The notes under the pieces are model-generated. The model saw only the letters and a program-made list of their open reading frames with translations, ran no database searches and was not told the origin of the DNA. 64,000 nt of DNA, from NCBI RefSeq assembly GCF_014705605.1, contig NZ_JACXIZ010000010.1, forward strand, positions 1 through 64,000, written 5' to 3'. The position numbers and the translations under genes are program-made. Source of the stretch: Paenibacillus sabuli (GTDB lineage: Bacteria > Bacillota > Bacilli > Paenibacillales > Paenibacillaceae). This document shows positions 52,203 through 60,464 of the stretch, piece by piece. Position 1 is the first letter of the stretch. The number at the start of each line of letters is the position of its first letter.

Positions 52203-53227
52203 GACAGGAAGACCTCTTTCCCTGTAAGGGAAGATTCATAGATGGCCATGATGACCGCGACGGCTTTGCGCGCTTCTTCGCCATTGATGAGCGGCTCCCT
52301 GTCTACCGTAATGGCTTCGATCAGATCTTCGACCAGCGCTTGATGCCCTTCAAGTGCGATGCTTCGCGGATCGGCGCCAGGGGTGCCGGCATCCCCGACA
52401 ACCGGTTGCTTCAGCTCCCCTTCCCGCGCCTCCCACAATTGAATTCCCTTATCGCCAAATATGAAGGAGCCATTCTCGCCATGCAGCTCAAAGCGCGTCT
52501 CTTGACCCGGATACACCGAAGTCGCGCCCTGAATGACGCCAAGCGCGCCGCTCTTGAATTTTACCGCCACCACTGCGGTATCCTCGACTTCGATGTCTCT
52601 GACCAAGGCCGCGGTATGGGCAAACACCGATTCGATGTCCCCCATCATCCATTGTATCAAATCAATGCCGTGCACGCCTTGATTCATCAACGCCCCGCCG
52701 CCGTCATGCTCCCAGGTGCCGCGCCAACCGGCGCTCCGGTAATACTCGGCACTACGGTAATATTTCAAATACGCATCCCCGAGCACCATTCGGCCAAGCT
52801 TGCCCGATTGCACGGCATCACGGGCCGCAATGGCCTCCGGCATCGTTCGGCGCTGATACACACAGCCGAGCTTCACTTGATTTTCCCTGACCGCCGCAAT
52901 CATGTTGTCGATTTTATCCAAGTGGATATCGATCGGCTTCTCACATAAGATATGCTTGCCTGCACGGGCCGCCGCCGTAACCGCCCATTCATGCGCGCCG
53001 CTGGGCAAGCAAACGTTGACAACATCCAGTTCCTTTACCTGGAGCATGGCGTCTAAACTTGTGAATACGTGTTGGACCTCGAACTCCTCCGCAAAGTTGC
53101 GCGCATTTTCTTCAATGATATCACAGACCGCATACAATTCGGCACGCGGATTACCCGCGATCGCTTTGGCATGTGAGCTCGCGATCGTTCCTGCTCCAAT
53201 AATACCGAAGTTTAACGTCTTACTCAC
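52199..53227 (-). CDS. Gfo/Idh/MocA oxidoreductase
   Basis: 342 aa. 'NFGIIGAGTIASSHAKAIAGNPRAELYAVCDI' Rossmann motif, 'HILCEKPIDIHLDKIDNMIAA' catalytic block, 'HDGGGALMNQGVHGIDLIQWMMGDIESV' substrate block. The start is GTG at 53227 with GGAGTG upstream. It shares the operon with the second Gfo/Idh gene; the two differ enough to act on different intermediates. Confidence 0.9.
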   Translation of the reverse strand: MSKTLNFGIIGAGTIASSHAKAIAGNPRAELYAVCDIIEENARNFAEEFEVQHVFTSLDAMLQVKELDVVNVCLPSGAHEWAVTAAARAGKHILCEKPIDIHLDKIDNMIAAVRENQVKLGCVYQRRTMPEAIAARDAVQSGKLGRMVLGDAYLKYYRSAEYYRSAGWRGTWEHDGGGALMNQGVHGIDLIQWMMGDIESVFAHTAALVRDIEVEDTAVVAVKFKSGALGVIQGATSVYPGQETRFELHGENGSFIFGDKGIQLWEAREGELKQPVVGDAGTPGADPRSIALEGHQALVEDLIEAITVDREPLINGEEARKAVAVIMAIYESSLTGKEVFLS

Positions 53228-53280
53228 GTCTATATCACTCCATCTTTTTTTCCATATCGCCCTTTGTTCCTGACAGCAAG

Positions 53281-54507
53281 TTAGTCGAGTGTCCCTCGCA
53301 CAATCAGGCTCGGCTGTGCGAAGCTGCTTTCTTTGCTGTAAAAATCATCGTAAATGTCGGTATTCGCCCAGCGCTTCACAATGCCTTTGAAATAAGCGGC
53401 ATCCGCCGGCGGAGCAAACGTCGAAATTTCAACCAATGCCTGAAGCAGCGCTCGACCGCTGTGCAGATTTTGACTTTTCATGCGGGAGATCGCCCTTCCC
53501 CTTACGTAATCCATGATCGCCCCGCGAACCAATACCGGCTCGTATGAATCGTACACCCAGTCGTATAAATGATCGGCATTCGGATCGTTCAACTCCCACT
53601 CGGTGCCGTCCAAGAGACTTAAATAAGCGGGCAGCGCACTCATCAGGACCAGTCCATACGTCCCGGTGTACGGCACGGCGTTATGCTGAATAAACGAACC
53701 GTCCTTATAAAAGCCGTCGCCGCTGGTCGTATAGTCGAAAATGTCCACGATCCGATCATTGGCGACGTCAATGAGACTCCCGTCCTTGAGCAAAACGCCG
53801 ACCAAAATGTGATTCAGGCATTTGTCCATCAGATTGGCGCCGGTCATATAGCCCGGACGAGGCGTTCTGGTGGCGCTGCGGGAATCGGCAGGGTCCGGCG
53901 AGAAGTGAAGGATTGCGTCCATATGATCTTCAATCAGCGCCGATTTTCCCAGTTGAATCAAATTATCGTACATCAACACGCTCAAGCTGATGATCGCTTT
54001 CGGCACGCCGATTTCGAATTTGAACCATTGCTCGTTTTGGGAGACGGAGGCGTTGTACCATTCGTCTATCAGGAATTCCATCCCCTCCACGATGGCATCT
54101 TGCATCGCGGCCTTGGTCGTAGCGGAGATGGAGGAATACGGATTGGCATAGGCGTGAGCCATTGTAAGCAAGCGCCGGTAAGACGCTTCGGCCTCGAATA
54201 TCGTCCCGTCCGATTGATCCGCCCACAAATAAGACTCCGACGGGGTCGGCGCATGATAAGAAGTGTAATAATCGTCCGCTAAATCATCCTGCGCCGCAAT
54301 GACCTGGGCAATGTCGGGGTCCGACGCGTTGTACCCGGCGCCGCCTGTCAGTCGCTCCTTCCACGCCTCGCGCAGCAGATCGTACGCATCGGATGATGCG
54401 GATACATTGTGATGAGTCAAGGATGCGCTCGCCACCAAGAGCGCCATTACGAGTCCAAGCGTAACGACAACCTTGCCGAAGGAGCGTTTCGTCTGGCTAA
54501 CTTTCAT
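53281..54507 (-). CDS. Polysaccharide lyase 8 alpha-domain protein, C-terminally short
   Basis: 408 aa. A signal peptide (about 1-38) is followed by the PL8 (hyaluronate/chondroitin/xanthan lyase) alpha/alpha toroid. The catalytic set is visible: Asn in 'MTGANLMDKCLNHILVG', His and Tyr in 'DGSFIQHNAVPYTGTYG', and Arg in 'RGRAISR'. Full PL8 enzymes are about 700-1000 aa with two or three beta domains after this one. Here the frame stops right after the toroid, so it is either a truncated remnant or a one-domain enzyme. Confidence 0.78.
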   Translation of the reverse strand: MKVSQTKRSFGKVVVTLGLVMALLVASASLTHHNVSASSDAYDLLREAWKERLTGGAGYNASDPDIAQVIAAQDDLADDYYTSYHAPTPSESYLWADQSDGTIFEAEASYRRLLTMAHAYANPYSSISATTKAAMQDAIVEGMEFLIDEWYNASVSQNEQWFKFEIGVPKAIISLSVLMYDNLIQLGKSALIEDHMDAILHFSPDPADSRSATRTPRPGYMTGANLMDKCLNHILVGVLLKDGSLIDVANDRIVDIFDYTTSGDGFYKDGSFIQHNAVPYTGTYGLVLMSALPAYLSLLDGTEWELNDPNADHLYDWVYDSYEPVLVRGAIMDYVRGRAISRMKSQNLHSGRALLQALVEISTFAPPADAAYFKGIVKRWANTDIYDDFYSKESSFAQPSLIVRGTLD

Positions 54508-54536
54508 GACCGTACACCTCCATATAATAGAAAGCG

Positions 54537-55394
54537 TTATCCTTTCACTGAGCCGATCAACACGCCTTTCACAAAGTACTTCTGTAAAAACGGGTATGTC
54601 ATGATGATAGGCAGCGTCCCAATAATGATCGTCGCGAACTTCACAGCTTGATCCACTTCCATCTCATCGCTGTTCTGCCCCTCGGTTGTGATGATGCCCA
54701 TCATGACGAGCTGACGGATCACGACCTGCAGCGGGAACAGCTCGGAATCTCTCAGATAGAGCAACGCGCTGAAAAAGTTATTCCAAATCGCCACCCCGTA
54801 AAAAAGGCCGATGGTCGCCAGGACAGGCTTGGATAGCGGCAAAATGATTCTGGTCAGAACCCCGATATCACCCAGTCCATCCATATTCCCAGACTCTTCC
54901 AGCTCGACCGGCATGCCTTGAAAGAAGGTGCGCATCACAAACAGATTCCATGCGCTGATCGCCGTAGGCAGGACCATGGCCCAGATCGTGTCCAGCAACC
55001 CGATAGAACGCACCACCAAAAAGGTCGGAATCATGCCGCCGTTAAACAGCATGGTGAAAATAATGAAAAACGTAATCTGCTTGCGCATGACGAGGGTTTT
55101 GCGAGCTAACGAGTAGGCCGCCATCGTCGTCAGCACCAGCGAAATTGTCGTACCGAAGACAACATACATTATCGTGTTTTTATACCCCGTTACAATGCGG
55201 GAACTGTTGAAGATCGTCTCGTACACATGCGTCGTGAAGCCTTTGGGCAGGAGGGTCACTTCGCCGCGCATAATATAGGCGCTGGAGCTGAGCGAGACCG
55301 AGATCATGTAAATGAACGGATACAACACCGTAGCCGAGAACAAAAGCAAAAGGAGGATATTGAACACATCAAAAGGCTGGAGCCGTTTTACCAT
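54537..55394 (-). CDS. Sugar ABC permease, YtcP/LplC type
   Basis: 285 aa. 'FDVFNILLLLLFSATVLYPFIYMISVSLSSSAYIMRGEVTLLPKGFT' and 'MEVDQAVKFATIIIGTLPIIMTYPFLQKYFVKGVLIGSVKG' are hallmarks of the CUT1 YtcP/LplC permeases of Paenibacillus. The EAA-type loop reads 'EESGNMDGLGDIGVLTRIILPLSKPVLATIGLF'. AGGTGA precedes the ATG, and it overlaps the LplB-type gene by 7 bp. Confidence 0.92.
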   Translation of the reverse strand: MVKRLQPFDVFNILLLLLFSATVLYPFIYMISVSLSSSAYIMRGEVTLLPKGFTTHVYETIFNSSRIVTGYKNTIMYVVFGTTISLVLTTMAAYSLARKTLVMRKQITFFIIFTMLFNGGMIPTFLVVRSIGLLDTIWAMVLPTAISAWNLFVMRTFFQGMPVELEESGNMDGLGDIGVLTRIILPLSKPVLATIGLFYGVAIWNNFFSALLYLRDSELFPLQVVIRQLVMMGIITTEGQNSDEMEVDQAVKFATIIIGTLPIIMTYPFLQKYFVKGVLIGSVKG

Positions 55395-56341
55395 AGACTG
55401 TTTTCACCTACCTTGCGGGCAATATGGTTGACGGTTACGACAAAGATCAATCCGATCACGCCCGAAAACACATCAATTGCCGCGCCATAACTGAAATTAC
55501 CTGCCACCAGACCCGTTCGATACACATAGGTCGATAAAATATCGGCCGTTTCATACGTGGCCGGATTGTAGAGTAGATACACCTTCTCAAAGCCGATATC
55601 AATAATGTTGCCGACGCGGAGAATGAGCAAGATGACGATGGCCGGCATAATGCCCGGGATCGTAATATGCCACATCTTCTTGCCGCGTGAAGCCCCATCC
55701 ATCTCGGCCGCATCATAGAGCTGGGGGTCGATCGTCGTCAGCGCAGCCAAATAAATAATCGAGCCCCACCCTACCTCTTGCCAAATGCCGGTACTGACGT
55801 AAATGGTCCGAAACCACGACGCCTTCTGCATAAAGGGGATCGGATCGATTCCCAAAAAACCGAGCAATTCGTTGACGATCCCGTTGGTTGGAGATAGAAA
55901 CATCGTGGCCATACTGGTGACGACCACAATCGAAATAAAATGGGGCAAGTAACTGAGCGACTGGAAAACGCGCTTCAACCCATTTTGCCGTAATTCATTT
56001 AACAATAGGGCCAGGATGATGGGAGCCGGAAAACCAAAAATCAGACTGTAAAAGCCGATTAGAAATGTATTTCGAATGAGGTTCCATGCGCTTGGGCTTT
56101 GAAAAAAAGTGATATAATGCTTCAACCCGACCCAGTCGCTTTCCCAAATCCCCTTAAACACCTCGTATTGTTTGAAGGAAATGACAATGCCAAACATCGG
56201 CATATACTTAAAAATGACATAATATAAAATGGTGGGTAAAAGCAAAAGCAAGAAGATTTTATCTCGCTTTAGCTTTTGCATCCCGCGCAAAAAAGTCCCT
56301 CTTCTTTGTTGTGAACTGGTCCATTCGGATTGGAACTGCAC
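55388..56341 (-). CDS. Sugar ABC permease, LplB type
   Basis: 317 aa. 'LLPTILYYVIFKYMPMFGIVISFKQYEVFKGIWESDWVGLKHYITFF' and the EAA loop 'YDAAEMDGASRGKKMWHITIPGIMPAIVILLILRVGNIIDIGFEKVYLLYNP' are characteristic of LplB. The start is GTG at 56341 behind GGAGAGGAC. It forms a heterodimer with the YtcP-type permease. The cognate binding-protein gene directly upstream is broken. Confidence 0.92.
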   Translation of the reverse strand: MQFQSEWTSSQQRRGTFLRGMQKLKRDKIFLLLLLPTILYYVIFKYMPMFGIVISFKQYEVFKGIWESDWVGLKHYITFFQSPSAWNLIRNTFLIGFYSLIFGFPAPIILALLLNELRQNGLKRVFQSLSYLPHFISIVVVTSMATMFLSPTNGIVNELLGFLGIDPIPFMQKASWFRTIYVSTGIWQEVGWGSIIYLAALTTIDPQLYDAAEMDGASRGKKMWHITIPGIMPAIVILLILRVGNIIDIGFEKVYLLYNPATYETADILSTYVYRTGLVAGNFSYGAAIDVFSGVIGLIFVVTVNHIARKVGENSLW

Positions 56342-56353
56342 GTCCTCTCCCCC

Positions 56354-57052
56354 CTATTGACGATCCCAAGCCGTCTCGTAAATGTCCAAGACTTGCTGCA
56401 GCCCTGTATTCTGGATTTCTTTCACATAAGTATCCCACTCGCTTAAGGGTCGATCACCCAATATAAATCTGGCCAGATTCGAATCTACGATCGTGTTGAT
56501 TTCATTCAACGTAACAGATAAAATATTTTGCTCTTCCGAGTTGAACGACGGATTGAAGATTGCGGGATAAAGATGCTGCGTCGACAGCTCGTAATCCTCA
56601 AAATATTGATCCTCGACCAGGGTCAACGCAGCGGACGTGTCGAACCTTCCGTATGAACCGAAGCTAAGGATGCCGTGTGTGCCTCGGATGGACATATGGT
56701 CCTTGCCAATCAGCTTCCGTTTTCCGTTTTCGGTCGTGTACGATACGCCTTCTCTGCCCCAGCTCGTCACTTCCATGCCTTCATCCGAATACAAGTAGTC
56801 GATGAGATGAAGGGCAGCGTCCAGATTTTCTGCATTGGCAGATACAGCGAACCCACCCAGCATATACCCACCGTCTATAATAAGGCTCTCTCCACCCGGC
56901 CCTGCAGGCGGCTGCATAATGGAGAACACTTTTTCGCTTCCATCTCCGATCGCTTTGCTTAGCGACTCGATTCGGCCGACATAGTCGATGGAATCAGTTC
57001 GGAATACCGGGTCCTTGAAGACTTGGTCGCGAGCTACGATGAAGCGGTCTCC
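56354..57052 (-). pseudogene. Sugar-binding protein (LplA type), 3' half only
   Basis: The readable frame (56354-57151) contains about 230 residues of a CUT1 solute-binding protein C-terminus ('RTDSIDYVGRIESLSKAIGDGSEKVFSIMQPPAGPGGES', 'IDGGYMLGGFAVSANAENLDAALHLIDYLYSDEGMEVTSWGREGVSY'). The expected signal peptide, lipobox and about 290 N-terminal residues are missing. Homology stops at about 57050, where a 12-bp inverted repeat and then an AraC gene on the other strand begin. Without a signal the product cannot work as a binding protein. Confidence 0.8.
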
Positions 57053-57082
57053 TTGATCAAGCAGCGTCGACTGCTTGATCAA
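57053..57082. repeat. Perfect inverted repeat at the deletion junction
   Basis: TTGATCAAGCAG-CGTCGA-CTGCTTGATCAA: 12-bp arms and a 6-bp spacer. It lies exactly where the truncated binding-protein gene and the truncated AraC gene meet head to head. Confidence 0.9.
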
Positions 57083-57763
57083 TCTCAAGTATTTGAAGTC
57101 TTGTTTGATGAACCGCCGGTCTTCATGATTACGCCTCAGCAATCCCAGCAATTTTATAATTATTTTTTAGCTGCGGACGTCCAGGAAACCCTGCATTGGA
57201 TTCAGAAAAAATTTAAACAGCTTCATGATCGGGACGCCTATGCCTATCATCACTATCAATTGTGTGAAGAGATTATCAATCAAACCCAAAAGTCATTGCA
57301 TTCTTTGCAAATCCCGGAAGAAGCGCTCGATCCTTTGCCCGTTCATTCGCATTATTGCGCGACCTACACGTCACTGGTCGAATGGACCGAGGAATATGTC
57401 CAAATGGCGCTTAACGCAGTCCAGGCCAAAAAAAACCTGACCGACTCGACCATGGCGTTCATCGTGAACTATATGGAACAGCATTACGCGGATGATCTTT
57501 CGCTCGATCTTCTCGCAAGCAAATTAAAAATTACCTCGAGTTATCTATCCGGCTTATTCAAAAATAAAATAGGCGTCAATTTTAAACAATATTTGAACGC
57601 CATCCGAATGAAGCAGGCCGAGCATCTCCTGCTTCACACGAATTTGAAAATTCAAGACATTGCCGATCAGGTCGGCTACAGAAGCTTGACGCCGTTTATG
57701 CGGATGTTCAAAAAAACAACCGGACATACCCCAAGCGAGTATAGAAGATCGCATGCGGAATAA
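57083..57763 (+). pseudogene. AraC-family regulator, 3' part only
   Basis: About 225 residues ending in a complete AraC DNA-binding domain ('MAFIVNYMEQHYADDLSLDLLASKLKITSSYLSGLFKNKIGVNFKQYLNAIRMKQAEHLLLHTNLKIQDIADQVGYRSLTPFMRMFKKTTGHTPSEYRR'). The upstream 100 residues resemble the linker of large membrane-bound YesS-type AraC sensors (about 750 aa), whose helices and sensor domain are missing. There is no RBS or proper start; the open frame merely continues into the opposite-strand gene from 57023. Confidence 0.72.
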
Positions 57764-57835
57764 CGGGAAAGGCCGTGATTCGAAGAGCCCGCTTCCGGCT
57801 AATCATAAAAAAAGGAGAAGGAAGGGAATAGCTCT

Positions 57836-58876
57836 ATGAAAAAGCGTTCTTTCATTTTAGTGTGCGCCACGGCGATGCTGCTGCTCGCGCTGACGCCGTT
57901 CCGGTCCGCCTATGCGGATTCACCCGTCACCTCGACCCACTTTTACGAAGCCTATGCGGATGAACCGATCGTCCAGACCGCTCTCAAAGCCGGCGGCATG
58001 ACGGCGGAGCTGGCGGCCTACTTGGCCGATGAGGCGTCGCCGCTCGCGCTGCGCGCCGCCGTCATCAATGCGATGGGCTGGGAGAACGAGCCGACCGAAC
58101 GCGCGGAAGACTATGCGCAACAGGCATATGGCCAGTCGCTAAGCGAGCTTGCGCCATCCGAGCTGCGCGGCGACGAACGCTTCGTGATCGGGTACTTGCG
58201 GGCGATGGACGATTACCTGGATACGCGCGAGGCGGAGCAGTGGCTGGCGGATGCGAGGCAAGAGTTGCCGGATAGCTTCACCGCGGCGCTGATCCTTGCC
58301 CTGGTCCAGGCGCAGGAGGAGATGACCTCCGCCCCTTGGCCTGAGGTGTGGCAAACGATCGCGGACGTGGCCTTCGATTCGGACCTGGAGATGGATATGC
58401 GGCCCGAAGCCGCCGAGATCATCATCGATTATATGGTCACGTACAGCGATAAGCGCGTGATCAACCCGTTCGCCGAAGAAAGCCGGCTGGCCCTGCACAT
58501 TGGAGAAAGCCAGTTCGCGCTAAACGGCGAAACCTTCGAGCTCGACCCCGGCTACGGCACCGCGCCTGCCCTGATCGACGGCCGCGCCTACTTGCCGGTT
58601 CGGTTCCTGACGGAGGCCGTCGGCGGCGACATCCGCTGGGAAGCCGCCACCCGGCGCGTGTCGGTGCAGACCGCGCATGTCGCGATAGAGCTGACGATCG
58701 GTGACAAGACGGCCCTTGTGAACGGACAGGAACATGAGCTGCTTGGCGCCCCCTACATCTCGCACGGGCGCACGATGCTGCCCTTCCGCTTCATCGGCGA
58801 AGCGCTCGGCTTCGAGGTCTCCTGGGAAGGAGCGAGCGGCGAGATCGGCTTGACGCTGGCCTCGCAGTCTCGATAA
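57836..58876 (+). CDS. Secreted stalk-domain protein with unknown N-terminal helical domain
   Basis: 346 aa. Signal peptide 1-27 ends AYAD. Residues about 30-220 are an alpha-helical region I do not recognise. Residues about 222-342 are a copper-amine-oxidase-N stalk domain ('ALIDGRAYLPVRFLTEAVGGDIRWEAATRRVSVQ', 'ISHGRTMLPFRFIGEALGFEVSWEGASGEIGLTL'). AAGGAGAAGGAAGGG precedes the ATG. Higher GC and codon bias than the adjacent AraC remnant suggest it is native core DNA next to the acquired locus. Confidence 0.82.
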   Translation: MKKRSFILVCATAMLLLALTPFRSAYADSPVTSTHFYEAYADEPIVQTALKAGGMTAELAAYLADEASPLALRAAVINAMGWENEPTERAEDYAQQAYGQSLSELAPSELRGDERFVIGYLRAMDDYLDTREAEQWLADARQELPDSFTAALILALVQAQEEMTSAPWPEVWQTIADVAFDSDLEMDMRPEAAEIIIDYMVTYSDKRVINPFAEESRLALHIGESQFALNGETFELDPGYGTAPALIDGRAYLPVRFLTEAVGGDIRWEAATRRVSVQTAHVAIELTIGDKTALVNGQEHELLGAPYISHGRTMLPFRFIGEALGFEVSWEGASGEIGLTLASQSR

Positions 58877-58925
58877 TATTGACCAACTGAAGTGGAGCAG
58901 CTCAGCTCGCTCCTACTCAGCATCC

Positions 58926-58956
58926 GTGCCGGACATCGTGTCCAGATGTCCGGCAC
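58926..58956. terminator. Hairpin between convergent genes
   Basis: GTGCCGGACATC-GTGTCCA-GATGTCCGGCAC, perfect, without T-run; a probable bidirectional stop or mRNA-stabilising hairpin. Confidence 0.6.
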
Positions 58957-58982
58957 GGCCATTTCGAATGATGCGCGGTCGT

Positions 58983-59996
58983 CTATCCTTTCATTTCATA
59001 GATTTTTTGCAAGGTGTCCAGATGCAGGGATTGATCTTCGGGCGTCTCCGCGAACTTGTACCCCTCCACAAGCCTGTATCCGAACTTGGCAAGGATCAGT
59101 TCGTGGATACAAGGATCCGAGATGCGGGACACATCCGCATATTCCGCGAAGCCCCTGTAATAGGCCGGAATACATTGTTGGTAGTAATCCACCATATGAC
59201 AGATATTCGCTTCATCCGCGATCAGGCTCGCGATGTCCTCGCCCAGGTACCCCCATCCAGCGGTATCCCAGTCGATGAGCACGATTTTCCTATCCGAGTA
59301 AAATAAGTTTGCCACCCACAAATCTCTGTGGCAAAGCACAACCGGCAGCTTTTCAATGCGGAGGAAGATTTCGTCCGCGTGATGATCAAAGTCTGTGAGC
59401 ATGTGACAGAGGTGCTTCGGAATTTCGCAGTCGTCAGAGCGAATGTAATCATACAATACGCTCCACGACCGAGAGCGCAAATAGGCGGTTTTAACGAAGT
59501 CAACCTTGCTCAAATTGCTCAGTTTTTGCAAGACATCCGGTTGCTCCGTATACAGTTTGCCTTGCAACCGCCCCAATTCCTCGGCTGCATGTTCAACCAT
59601 TTCAGAGGTCAGCTTTAAGCCTGACTCCCCCTCGATATATTCCAGCCATAGCTGGATCTCCTCGCCGTTCCTCTCCGCATGATAGCATGCTGGCCAGCGA
59701 AGCGAATTCGTGAAAAACTGGTTGGAATCCGATGTGTAGAGGTCGTATTCCCTTCGCCATGAATCCTGGTCGCCGTGACGTTCCCATTTTTTCTGTGTTT
59801 TCCAAACGACCTTATAGGGCAGACGCTCACCGTCGGAGGCCTCAGCCATGCCCGTTACTAGCCGAACCTCCCCTAATGTTCCGCCTTGCAGTTGCCTGGT
59901 TTGATAACTTGCGCGGCTTATGGTCTTACCGAGCATTATACTCAACATAGACCTCAGTGTCGCAGGATTTACGTAAATGCCCTCGTCGTTTATCAT
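58983..59996 (-). CDS. APH/choline-kinase-family phosphotransferase with attenuator leader
   Basis: 337 aa. Kinase-like fold of the aminoglycoside-phosphotransferase family: nucleotide loop 'QLQGGTLGEVRLV', Lys in 'PYKVVWKTQ', catalytic motif 'VLCHRDLWVANLFYSDRKIVLIDWDTAGWGYLGEDIASLI' with Asp/Asn and the IDWD metal aspartate. GGAGG stands 9 nt before the ATG. The leader contains an 11-codon peptide and two terminators, typical for ribosome-targeting-drug resistance genes. A CotS-like or other small-molecule kinase cannot be excluded on sequence alone. Confidence 0.82.
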   Translation of the reverse strand: MINDEGIYVNPATLRSMLSIMLGKTISRASYQTRQLQGGTLGEVRLVTGMAEASDGERLPYKVVWKTQKKWERHGDQDSWRREYDLYTSDSNQFFTNSLRWPACYHAERNGEEIQLWLEYIEGESGLKLTSEMVEHAAEELGRLQGKLYTEQPDVLQKLSNLSKVDFVKTAYLRSRSWSVLYDYIRSDDCEIPKHLCHMLTDFDHHADEIFLRIEKLPVVLCHRDLWVANLFYSDRKIVLIDWDTAGWGYLGEDIASLIADEANICHMVDYYQQCIPAYYRGFAEYADVSRISDPCIHELILAKFGYRLVEGYKFAETPEDQSLHLDTLQKIYEMKG

Positions 59997-60067
59997 TTCT
60001 GGTGTCCTCCGTTTTTCCGTTTATGTGCCAGATAAGTTGTTTTTGCGCACAAAAATACCGCGAACAA
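59993..60067 (-). CDS. Possible second upstream ORF (24 aa)
   Basis: TTG at 60067 with AGGAGG 4 nt upstream (60077-60072, in the loop of terminator 2) opens a frame for MFAVFLCAKTTYL and 11 further residues. Its TGA overlaps the kinase ATG (ATGA). The spacing is short, so use is uncertain, but the overlap would couple translation. Confidence 0.3.
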   Translation of the reverse strand: MFAVFLCAKTTYLAHKRKNGGHQK

Positions 60068-60097
60068 GCAGCCTCCTAAGAAGCTGCTGTTTCGCGG
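60051..60097 (-). terminator. Leader terminator 2 of the phosphotransferase gene
   Basis: Minus strand: CCGCGAA (60097-60091) pairs with TTCGCGG (60064-60058), and AGCAGC (60088-60083) with GCTGCT (60072-60067), followed by TATTTTT. It lies 55 bp before the phosphotransferase start codon. Confidence 0.75.
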
Positions 60098-60125
60098 CAA
60101 CAAGCCAAAAAGTCGGCTTATCATC

Positions 60126-60154
60126 AAAAAGGGATACGACTCTCATCGTATCCC
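60126..60154 (-). terminator. Leader terminator 1 of the phosphotransferase gene
   Basis: Minus strand GGGATACGA-TGAGAG-TCGTATCCC followed by five T; a perfect 9-bp stem between the leader peptide and terminator 2. Confidence 0.85.
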
Positions 60155-60241
60155 GTTGCACGGACGAGTGGTTGCCAAAGGCAGCGATCAGTCCCGTTAA
60201 CAGCAGTATTCACGAAAGGTTACGGTTTACAACATATTCGG

Positions 60242-60277
60242 TTAGGTTAGAACCACCAATACCTGATAAGCAATCAT
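60242..60277 (-). CDS. Leader peptide, 11 aa (MIAYQVLVVLT)
   Basis: ATG at 60277, TAA at 60244-60242. AAAGGAGAGG (60294-60285) stands 7 nt upstream, the best ribosome-binding site in this neighbourhood. It precedes two terminators and the phosphotransferase gene. Length and position fit drug-sensing leader peptides; the sequence matches none I know. Confidence 0.65.
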   Translation of the reverse strand: MIAYQVLVVLT

Positions 60278-60375
60278 TCGCAAACCTCTCCTTTCGCAGG
60301 AAAAAAGTAGAAATCCAACTTCACATCTCTAGTTAAACATACCCCTTTGTAGGAAATCAAGAAAAACTTCCTTGG

Positions 60376-60464
60376 CTAATGCCCGCTGCCATAGCGCATC
60401 GGGCCTTTCCAGGCATAGGGATTGAGCGATCGGATCTCGTTCTCCTCCACGGCGGCAGTTCCGG
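60376..60464 (-). other. Possible gene remnant, minus strand
   Basis: A minus-strand frame ending at 60376 gives '...AAVEENEIRSLNPYAWKGPMRYGSGH', which looks protein-like but is not recognisable. Its upstream part is antisense to the SLH fragment. It may be the 3' end of a gene lost at the same breakpoint. Confidence 0.3.
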
